A DNA stretch of 5,519 bases from an uncultured Marinicella sp. (GTDB taxonomy: Bacteria > Pseudomonadota > Gammaproteobacteria > Xanthomonadales > Marinicellaceae), in assembly GCA_938008005.1 (NCBI GenBank), contig CALLLZ010000066.1:1-5519 (forward strand). The letters run 5' to 3'. Position numbers and translations under genes: made by a program. Of the stretch, positions 1-4,613 are shown in pieces (positions within the stretch are counted from its first letter, which is position 1; each line of letters starts with the position of its first letter). Under the pieces are notes generated by a model. It worked only from the letters and a program-made list of their open reading frames with translations, did no database searches and was not told the DNA's origin.

Positions 1-63
1 TGACTAAAGTGTGTCAACTCTTCTTCAAAACCTTAAAGTTAAATGTGTAACAGCTAAAAGCCT

Positions 64-85
64 TGCACTAAAAGTGCATAGTTTT
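64..85 (+). terminator. Small hairpin with T-tract, possible terminator of an upstream gene
   Basis: TGCACT and AGTGCA form a perfect 6-bp stem with an AAA loop (64-78). A TTTT run follows four bases later (82-85). Just upstream, one + strand frame is open from the window edge to a TAA at 48-50, so this could be the tail of an upstream gene and its terminator. The tail is only 15 codons and cannot be recognised, and the stem is short, so this is tentative. The same palindrome could instead be a protein binding site. Confidence 0.3.
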
Positions 86-187
86 AACTAGCGAACTGAA
101 ACAAAAAAATTAAACTTCTGAACTTTTATACGAATTTCCTCACCCATATTTATTTTTGCTTTTTAAATTTCTAAGACGAATTTTCTC

Positions 188-217
188 TTGAAATTAGCAG
201 TACATTTCTCTGATAAT
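188..217 (+). promoter_or_regulatory. Predicted sigma70-type promoter for the haloperoxidase gene
   Basis: A -35-like TTGAAA (188-193) is separated by 18 bases from a -10-like GATAAT (212-217). Transcription would start near 224, giving a leader of about 35 bases before the haloperoxidase start codon. The hexamers match the consensus at four (TTGACA, with the last three bases AAA against ACA giving 5 of 6) and five of six positions or better. The position fits the only gene downstream. No transcription data are available. Confidence 0.5.
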
Positions 218-230
218 GACTATTGTTAAA
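212..230 (+). promoter_or_regulatory. Fur-box-like sequence overlapping the -10 element
   Basis: The 19 bases starting at 212 match the classical Fur consensus GATAATGATAATCATTATC at 13 of 19 positions, including a perfect first eight (GATAATGA). The site covers the predicted -10 hexamer and the likely start point, where a repressor would block transcription. Part of the match is expected from AT-rich DNA and from the -10 sequence itself, so iron control of the haloperoxidase is only a suggestion. Confidence 0.25.
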
Positions 231-246
231 ATTAAATTTATACATT

Positions 247-253
247 GGGGGAG
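247..253 (+). promoter_or_regulatory. Ribosome binding site of the haloperoxidase gene
   Basis: GGGGGAG ends five bases before the ATG at 259. This purine-rich Shine-Dalgarno sequence supports that start and, with it, the complete Tat signal peptide at the N-terminus. Confidence 0.75.
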
Positions 254-258
254 AATAA

Positions 259-1914
259 ATGAATAAAAAACGTCGTCTACTGATACAAAGTGCATCAGGT
301 TTAGTGGCTGGATCTGTGGCCACCTCTACATTGGCAAAGAATGCTTCAAACAAACCTTTGGCAGCACAAATCAATCATGAAAAAGTTAATACGATGCTAT
401 GGGAAGTATCCACACGCACTCGCGAAAACTACATCAAAAGGGTGAAAGCAGCAGGTGCACATTTATTAAGTGCAATTGATCAACAAGCACAAGCTGTTAA
501 CAATGATGAACAAGATGTGCCAAACTATGCTGGCAATTTCTCAAAGACTTTACCTCATAACGACTTGGGTGAAGTTGATACTGATGCCTATACAATTTTG
601 GTTAATGGCTTAGAAAACGGTGATTTTTCAGGACTCACTTTATCAAATGAAGCAGAAAGAACCTTAGCTAACCCAAGCGCATACAAGTCCTTTGATTTAC
701 ATGGTGGTTTTGCTGACGCAACACGATTAGCGCCCGCACCTGCCACACAAAGTGCACATGCTGCAGCAGAAATGATCGAAGTTTATTGGCAGGCACTGAC
801 CAGAGATATTAATTTCAGAGACTATGGAACTTCTGCGCTGATTTCAAGAGCTGTAGATGATATGAATAATGCCACTTTCTTACTCGGTCCAACCACCAAC
901 GGTCAAATCACTACCAACGACTTATTCAAAGGCAGTACATTGGGTGATAAGCAAGGTCCATATATCAGTCAATTCTTATGGCAACCTTTCAATTACGGTG
1001 CCATACCTGTCAAACAAAAATACCCACAGCCGCAGGCTGGCCTAGATCACATGATTACTTATGAAGACTTTCTATCCATTCAAAATGGCGCATCACCTAT
1101 TGCTTCACAACCCTTCGGACCTACAAGATATATACAAAATAATCGAGACCTTGCCAATTATGTACATTCTGATGTGTTGTTTGAGGCTTACTATAACGCC
1201 ACTATAATACTGTTACAGAAAAAGGTACCGCTGTTACCCAACTCACCACTTTCAAATACAGTTGAAAGTGGTTTTGTTACTTTTGGTGGGCCAGACGTTC
1301 TTAACATGGTTGCTACAGCTGGACGTATGGCATTAACAGGAGCTTGGTATCATAAATGGTTACATCGTAAATTACGTCCTGAAGCGTTTGGTGGTTTAGT
1401 CGAACACCAAAGGTTAGGTAATGCTGATTATGGATTACACCCTGACTTGATGACGAGTGATGCGGTCAAAGAAACTGTAAACAAACAAGGCAATGCATTA
1501 CTTAGCCAAGCTTATCTAGAAGGGTCACCTACCCATCCTGCCTACCCAGCAGGGCACGCGTTTGTAGCTGGCGCTTGTACTACTGTAATGAAGGCATTTT
1601 TTGATGAAGATGCAATTTTCCCGAATCCCATGCAACCCAGCCAAAACGGTAAAACACTAGAAGCAATCAATGAGGAACTAAAAGTTGGCGGTGAAATAAA
1701 CAAACTTGCCAATAATATTTCTATTGGCCGCAATGCTGCTGGTGTTCACTACCGCAGTGATGGCGAGCAAGGTATGATTGGTGGTGAACAACAAGCTATT
1801 GGCTTGTTAAAAGATTACTCTTTATCATACGGCTTAGATTTTGATGGCTTTTACCTAACCAAGTTTGATGGCACAACCATAAAAGTTTCTAATGGTAAAG
1901 TAAATGACGTTTGA
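259..1914 (+). CDS. Tat-exported vanadium-dependent haloperoxidase (PAP2 superfamily)
   Basis: Enzymes of this family use vanadate and hydrogen peroxide to oxidise halide to a hypohalous species outside the cytoplasm. The 551-residue protein begins with a twin-arginine signal: KRRLLIQ at residues 4-10, a hydrophobic stretch, and a likely cleavage after TLA-26. The vanadate pocket is intact in the C-terminal half: K366 and R373-P374 (K-x6-RP, followed by EAFGG), H426, P430-A431-G432-H433 (H433 is the expected acid-base histidine), then R491 and the vanadium-ligand H497 in GRNAAGVHYRSD. The usual PSGH serine is alanine here. H426 occupies the position of the second active-site histidine of algal bromoperoxidases, but halide preference cannot be read safely. 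Length suits bacterial members. The phosphatase branch of PAP2 is the alternative, but the HRKLRPEAFGG and GVHYRSD contexts favour haloperoxidase. The gene stands alone behind its own promoter. Confidence 0.93.
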   Translation: MNKKRRLLIQSASGLVAGSVATSTLAKNASNKPLAAQINHEKVNTMLWEVSTRTRENYIKRVKAAGAHLLSAIDQQAQAVNNDEQDVPNYAGNFSKTLPHNDLGEVDTDAYTILVNGLENGDFSGLTLSNEAERTLANPSAYKSFDLHGGFADATRLAPAPATQSAHAAAEMIEVYWQALTRDINFRDYGTSALISRAVDDMNNATFLLGPTTNGQITTNDLFKGSTLGDKQGPYISQFLWQPFNYGAIPVKQKYPQPQAGLDHMITYEDFLSIQNGASPIASQPFGPTRYIQNNRDLANYVHSDVLFEAYYNATIILLQKKVPLLPNSPLSNTVESGFVTFGGPDVLNMVATAGRMALTGAWYHKWLHRKLRPEAFGGLVEHQRLGNADYGLHPDLMTSDAVKETVNKQGNALLSQAYLEGSPTHPAYPAGHAFVAGACTTVMKAFFDEDAIFPNPMQPSQNGKTLEAINEELKVGGEINKLANNISIGRNAAGVHYRSDGEQGMIGGEQQAIGLLKDYSLSYGLDFDGFYLTKFDGTTIKVSNGKVNDV

Positions 1915-1950
1915 AATAGCCAAATAACATCAATTTATTCAACGGCTATT
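1915..1950 (+). terminator. Candidate hairpin just after the haloperoxidase stop
   Basis: AATAGCC (1915-1921), starting at the base after the TGA stop, is perfectly complementary to GGCTATT (1944-1950). The stem is 7 bp but the loop is 22 bases and no T-run follows, so this is not a textbook Rho-independent terminator. It may protect the 3' end or be fortuitous. Confidence 0.3.
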
Positions 1951-2005
1951 AACAAAAACCTCTACCATATAATATCTTAATTACATCTCTGAATAGAGTA
2001 GAACT

Positions 2006-2045
2006 TAAACTCATCTAACTAAATTGTTTTTTTTAGGTGAGTTTA
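2006..2045. repeat. Long inverted repeat between haloperoxidase and the small secreted protein
   Basis: TAAACTCATCTAA (2006-2018) pairs with TTAGGTGAGTTTA (2033-2045) over 13 bp with a single T-G wobble and a 14-base loop. Eight consecutive T residues (2027-2034) lie at the 3' side of the loop and run into the second arm, rather than following it. It could end haloperoxidase transcription about 100 bases after the gene, though the T-tract is misplaced for an intrinsic terminator. It could also be an operator or processing site. Confidence 0.4.
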
Positions 2046-2285
2046 TATACATAGAAACAAAAAGATTTTTGGCCGTGAAAGAGTTAAATCAATTCGAGAT
2101 GCCACCAAAATCCATTGTACTTATAGTTATTCATATTAATGTCATAAATAACCAATATTATTGCAATCCTGGATTCGTCATTTCCAGAAACTAAAGTTGA
2201 TGGCAACCAGATAATTGATTAACTACAGCTTATGTATAAATCTTACCGCATCAACATTTATCAACACATACTCATAGGAATTACA
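2046..2285. other. AT-rich intergenic region with no convincing gene
   Basis: Only short open frames occur here, the longest plausible one being 39 codons from a GTG at 2075 with no ribosome binding site. The promoter of the small secreted protein should lie in this stretch. TATAAA at 2235-2240 is a possible -10, but no well-spaced -35 is visible. A 5-bp stem CTGGA/TCCAG near 2168-2186 is too small to interpret. Confidence 0.5.
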
Positions 2286-2558
2286 ATGAAAAAATTTATC
2301 TTCAACACTGCCCTTATTCTTTGTTTGGCTGGCTCAGTTTCTGCAAAAAATTCATTCAATTATATGGATTCAATTTTTAAAGAACATGAAAGCTCGATAT
2401 ACATCGAAATTGCCAATACAACTAATAACCGTTATACACCAGAACAATGCGCTACAGAATGTAACGAGCACTATAGCCGTTGTTACCAATCAGGTGAGGA
2501 TGATCGCACTTGCTCAATTGATTTACGTGAATGTGTGTGGGACTGTTTTAATTATTAA
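2286..2558 (+). CDS. Small secreted cysteine-rich protein, unknown function
   Basis: I do not recognise the family. The 90-residue product has a clear Sec signal peptide (MKK, hydrophobic core to residue 16, cleavage after SVSA-20), leaving about 70 residues. The ATG at 2286 is chosen over an in-frame ATG at 2232 because AGGAA (2276-2280) sits five bases upstream and the signal peptide starts exactly there. Residue 13 is a cysteine but lies inside the signal without a lipobox. The mature part holds six cysteines, C55, C59, C66, C76, C83 and C87, with spacing x3, x6, x9, x6, x3, in a predicted helix-loop-helix (about 51-67 and 76-88). This suggests a disulfide-stapled hairpin exported to the periplasm or medium. 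It is a single gene with its own 3' hairpin. Binding protein, toxin or enzyme inhibitor are all possible, with no evidence for any. Confidence 0.75.
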   Translation: MKKFIFNTALILCLAGSVSAKNSFNYMDSIFKEHESSIYIEIANTTNNRYTPEQCATECNEHYSRCYQSGEDDRTCSIDLRECVWDCFNY

Positions 2559-2586
2559 ACACCTTAAAATATACCCTAAACTAAAC

Positions 2587-2620
2587 ATGGTACAGGCATA
2601 AGGCTTGTGCCATCTTCATT
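2587..2620 (+). terminator. Probable terminator hairpin after the cysteine-rich protein
   Basis: ATGGTACAGGC (2587-2597) pairs with GCTTGTGCCAT (2603-2613) over 11 bp, including two G-U wobbles, around a 5-base loop. The tract that follows, CTTCATT, is only moderately T-rich. Position about 30 bases after the stop codon and good stem stability support a terminator or 3'-stabilising hairpin. Confidence 0.5.
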
Positions 2621-2839
2621 AACTAGACTGGACGCATTCACTCCTATAAAAATTAATTTATTCTCCATAACTTTATCAAATGTAGTAGAGACTTTTTTAC
2701 TTTTCAAAACAAAGCGATGGAAAAACCAGTAATGCTGAATATTTGCTTCTATACACCTAAAAAAAGTAATGCTTTTAAAGTAACTAATATCAAAATGCTG
2801 CGCAACTTAAAATGACAAGAACCAGTTAATAAAAATCAG

Positions 2840-2851
2840 TTTGTCGACAAA
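2840..2851. promoter_or_regulatory. Perfect 12-bp palindrome TTTGTCGACAAA, possible operator
   Basis: The sequence is identical to its reverse complement, and a further half-site TTTGT follows at 2855-2859. Such spacing would suit a dimeric regulator, but no good promoter hexamers are seen next to it and the downstream ORF is itself doubtful. Function is unproven. Confidence 0.25.
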
Positions 2852-2900
2852 TTATTTGTGATGATCAATAGAGCTAACACATCAGCTGAAACACCGCGGC

Positions 2901-2918
2901 TGCTCTGCTAAAAGAGCA
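2901..2918. repeat. Perfect 6-bp stem hairpin upstream of the doubtful ORF
   Basis: TGCTCT (2901-2906) pairs with AGAGCA (2913-2918) around a 6-base loop. It lies 15 bases before the ATG at 2934, in the only locally G+C-rich patch of the region (CCGCGGCTGC). No T-run follows on either strand, so it is not an obvious terminator. It may be part of a leader or an untranslated RNA. Confidence 0.3.
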
Positions 2919-2933
2919 TACATAAGCCACTTT

Positions 2934-3146
2934 ATGGATACGCAGGTATCAACAAAAGCAGAGCCCACTGAAACGACCATTTATTTGTATCTTTTACATG
3001 CAAAGTATAAGATGAATCAACACATACAAAAAAGAACGGTTCTTCCTAACCACCAAGTATCAAATTCTGTATACGATGAACTCAATAAAAATGATGTTGT
3101 TCTAAAATTTACATTCACTGAAATGTTAAATGCTCAGGAGAATTAA
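2934..3146 (+). CDS. Doubtful small ORF, 70 codons, hypothetical
   Basis: The frame encodes a hydrophilic 70-residue product with no signal peptide, membrane segment, cysteine pattern or motif that I recognise. In its favour, the residue composition is balanced and rich in E, K, D, N and T, and a terminator-like hairpin lies 26 bases after the stop. Against it, no Shine-Dalgarno sequence precedes the ATG at 2934, there is no clear promoter, and a frame of this length can occur by chance. It converges on the DUF6122 gene. Treat it as hypothetical until homologues are found. Confidence 0.3.
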   Translation: MDTQVSTKAEPTETTIYLYLLHAKYKMNQHIQKRTVLPNHQVSNSVYDELNKNDVVLKFTFTEMLNAQEN

Positions 3147-3171
3147 AATTTTCAATATGACTTCAGTAATA

Positions 3172-3193
3172 TGAGTCAGCATATTCTGGCTCA
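3172..3193 (-). terminator. Hairpin at the stop codon of the DUF6122 gene
   Basis: TGAGTCAG (3172-3179) pairs with CTGGCTCA (3186-3193) over 8 bp with one wobble and a 6-base loop. On the minus strand the stem begins with the TGA stop codon itself and is followed by TATTACT and, further on, an AAAATTTT tract. An overlapping smaller stem TGACT/AGTCA (3158-3178) could form alternatively. Located between convergent frames, it could serve both directions, but the T-tract is weak. Confidence 0.4.
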
Positions 3194-3484
3194 AATAACA
3201 CAATCCAAACCATCCAATATCATATGAATCAGTAAACCTAAACCAATAATACGGGTTTTGGGAAATAGCAGCATTAATGCATAAACAGCAATTATATTTG
3301 GATGGTGTAAAGGATGAAAACCAATACTACAACGATTGGGGTCATAAATAGGTGTAGCCAATAAATGGTCTAAATCCACCAACATGGTTAGCATCATAAT
3401 CAACCAAGATTTCAGCCATTTTCGGTGGTAGAAAATAATCGCTATCAATAATGGGACAATAAAATGAAAGACTATGTGAATCAT
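3191..3484 (-). CDS. DUF6122-type small integral membrane protein
   Basis: The 97-residue product matches my recollection of the DUF6122 family, whose biochemical function is unknown. It resembles the membrane-bound metal-dependent hydrolase-like (YdjM/DUF457) proteins in its intramembrane histidines and aspartates. Hydrophobic segments fall near residues 4-19, 27-44, 64-74 and 79-97. Likely metal-binding or catalytic positions are H7, D37-L-D39-H40 (VDLDHLLA), the stretch P45 to H61 including DPNRC and FHPLHH, and H87-xxx-D91 near the C-terminus. The length is normal and the protein looks complete. The ATG at 3484 lacks a visible Shine-Dalgarno sequence, but its N-terminal MIHIVFHF fits the family start. 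The gene is alone on the minus strand, 320 bases after the hydrolase gene and separated from it by the structured block, so it probably has its own promoter in the AT-rich 3485-3525. Confidence 0.8.
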   Translation of the reverse strand: MIHIVFHFIVPLLIAIIFYHRKWLKSWLIMMLTMLVDLDHLLATPIYDPNRCSIGFHPLHHPNIIAVYALMLLFPKTRIIGLGLLIHMILDGLDCVI

Positions 3485-3530
3485 ACAAGGTTTTATGATT
3501 GTTATTTAATTAAATTTAATTTCACTTCGG

Positions 3531-3555
3531 CTCCGCTCAATGAGCGGGAGTTTTT
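3531..3555 (+). terminator. Strong + strand intrinsic terminator-like hairpin
   Basis: CTCCGCTC (3531-3538) pairs with GAGCGGGAG (3542-3550) through 8 bp with one bulged G and a 3-base loop, followed directly by TTTTT (3551-3555). The orientation suits + strand transcripts only, because on the minus strand the run is A and precedes the stem. The nearest possible + strand gene is the doubtful ORF ending at 3146, so the transcript it would end is unclear. It may instead be part of the structured repeat block that follows. Confidence 0.5.
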
Positions 3556-3561
3556 ACATTG

Positions 3562-3608
3562 CTATCCATGGTTATTCTCATTGATGAAAGTCATAACGCC
3601 GTAGATAG
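3562..3608. repeat. Two-helix imperfect hairpin in the structured intergenic block
   Basis: CTATC (3562-3566) pairs with GATAG (3604-3608). Inside it GTTAT (3571-3575) pairs with ATAAC (3593-3597), separated by a small internal loop. The apical loop is 17 bases. No protein-coding frame with a start explains the sequence. Together with the hairpins on either side, it indicates that the whole 3531-3771 interval folds extensively. Confidence 0.35.
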
Positions 3609-3631
3609 GTGTTTTAAATCAAGTCCTGCGG

Positions 3632-3771
3632 GGCTTTCAGTGATACCCAATCTCTGCGTTTAATGATTTTAAGATGGAATGACCAACTAGGCAATACCCA
3701 AACTGGGGCAGACCCTCATTCGCCTGCCTTGAGGGCCCCACTTTTGGTGATCTTGAAAATCGCTGAAAGCC
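3632..3771. repeat. 140-bp foldable element with 13-bp terminal inverted repeats
   Basis: GGCTTTCAGTGAT (3632-3644) is complementary to ATCGCTGAAAGCC (3759-3771) with a single G-U pair. At the centre is a long compound hairpin: CCAAA/TTTGG (3698-3702 with 3743-3747), TGGGG/CCCCA (3704-3708 with 3736-3740) and CCCTCA/TGAGGG (3713-3718 with 3730-3735), with an 11-base loop. An overlapping small hairpin AAGTCC/GGGCTT with a TGCG tetraloop (3621-3636) would compete. G+C is about half by my count over 3621-3780, above the AT-rich flank to the left. The element starts about 35 bases after the hydrolase stop. Candidates are a multi-copy intergenic palindromic repeat, a miniature inverted-repeat element, or a structured 3' end or small RNA. 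I see no target-site duplication. Confidence 0.45.
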
Positions 3772-3805
3772 AGAGACATCTTGTATTTATCAGAGCTTCC
3801 TTAAG

Positions 3806-4591
3806 TCACTTATAAATTAATTTTTCTATGTAGCGGGCTTTGAATGGAAGCCACGTTCCATCTGCTTGAGCCAAACGGTCAGCCAGAGCCCACATCACCG
3901 CAGGATGATGCCCATAGCCCATATGACTACAAACCACCTCAATGTTTTGAGTCAGTTTGCTTTCTTTCTCTAAACAACACTGCCAAGCGGTGATACCATC
4001 ACTCTTTGAATAAAATGAAGTGCTCGGAACGGGCGGGGGTAAAGGCATGTTTTTCAATAACTTAGGACACATGTCTGTGAGCTTAAAACCACTGGTCTTT
4101 TCGAATATTTTGGTCGCATGATTGGCTCTTTGGTTGTTACAAAAAGGTGAGCCCATACTGACCACCTGCCGAATCATTTCGGGATGAAGGCGAGCCAATT
4201 CACGGGCGTAAATACCTCCTAACGACCAGCCTATGACAGTGACTTTTTCACCATGCCATTGATGAATGTCTTTTAGCCTTCTGATAATGGCAGGGCCACA
4301 GCCAGTGACTGGATCACTGTGACGCCCTAAATTGCGGCCTAAGCTCCAGCCATAAGCTTTGTAATTACGGCTTTTCAAAAATGTGCGCAATAATTTGGTA
4401 GAAAAATCTGACGCTAAAAAACCCGGTAAAACCAATACTGGATGTCCATCGCCTTTAGGAGTCAGTTGTAACCATGGGAAACTTAATGCAAAAGAGCCCG
4501 CTTCAAAAAAAGTACGAAACTCTAGTGCCAATTTAAAAACAGAAGGACTGTTCAGGTGTTTAGTGGCAGATATAGTTGAATTTTTACTCAT
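3806..4591 (-). CDS. Alpha/beta hydrolase, probable lipase/esterase, next to WS/DGAT
   Basis: This 261-residue serine hydrolase has a likely complete catalytic triad: S123 in the nucleophile elbow GWSLGG (121-126), D198 in YSKSDGIT, and H223 in SHMGYGHHP. The oxyanion-side loop PGFLASD (56-62) follows the strand HPVLVLP. No signal peptide or membrane segment is seen, so it should be cytoplasmic or loosely membrane-associated. The ATG at 4591 starts 22 bases after the stop of the upstream WS/DGAT gene on the same strand, with only a poor Shine-Dalgarno sequence, suggesting co-transcription and perhaps coupled translation. The conserved block EFRTFFEAGSFALSFPW lies well inside this start. The context suggests action on neutral lipids, wax esters or acyl intermediates, but the substrate is inferred, not shown. 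It could also act as an acyltransferase or thioesterase of the same fold. Confidence 0.85.
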   Translation of the reverse strand: MSKNSTISATKHLNSPSVFKLALEFRTFFEAGSFALSFPWLQLTPKGDGHPVLVLPGFLASDFSTKLLRTFLKSRNYKAYGWSLGRNLGRHSDPVTGCGPAIIRRLKDIHQWHGEKVTVIGWSLGGIYARELARLHPEMIRQVVSMGSPFCNNQRANHATKIFEKTSGFKLTDMCPKLLKNMPLPPPVPSTSFYSKSDGITAWQCCLEKESKLTQNIEVVCSHMGYGHHPAVMWALADRLAQADGTWLPFKARYIEKLIYK

Positions 4592-4613
4592 ATGTTACTT
4601 TGTTGTTTTGTGG

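Larger units (their letters stand above)
2621..2933. other. Gene-poor AT-rich stretch
   Basis: All six frames are broken by frequent stops, and I find no remnant of a recognisable protein. The longest minus-strand frame with an ATG that I noted (30 codons, from 2674 down to about 2582) lacks a ribosome binding site. Two structured sites inside it are listed separately: a 12-bp palindrome at 2840-2851 and a hairpin at 2901-2918. Confidence 0.5.

Noticed and set aside
171..374. A 67-codon minus-strand frame across the haloperoxidase promoter and signal peptide.
   Set aside because: Overlaps a well-supported promoter, ribosome binding site and Tat signal on the + strand and shows no family features.
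2075..2194. A 39-codon frame starting at GTG 2075 with a hydrophobic middle.
   Set aside because: No ribosome binding site before the GTG, no recognisable motif, and the length is expected by chance.
2386..2601. A 71-codon + frame overlapping the cysteine-rich gene.
   Set aside because: Shadow of the gene in another frame: the other frame has the ribosome binding site, the signal peptide and the ordered cysteines.
2582..2674. Minus-strand 30-codon frame antisense to the hairpin after the cysteine-rich gene.
   Set aside because: No ribosome binding site, and it overlaps the terminator-like hairpin.
2028..2765. A 12-base match, TTTTTTTAGGTG at 2028-2039 and its reverse complement at 2754-2765, flanking the cysteine-rich gene like terminal inverted repeats.
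   Set aside because: Seven of the twelve bases are a homopolymer in AT-rich DNA, so a chance match in 5.5 kb is quite possible. No target duplication or transposase is present.
3508..3521. Perfect 14-bp palindrome AATTAAATTTAATT upstream of the DUF6122 gene.
   Set aside because: Composed only of A and T in an AT-rich promoter region, so low information. It could be an operator but nothing supports it.
3592..3659. Minus-strand open stretch of 22 codons ending at a TGA, whose peptide (LGITESPAGLDLKHLSTAL) looks protein-like.
   Set aside because: Two in-frame stops lie immediately upstream and there is no start codon. The sequence is better explained by the structured non-coding block.
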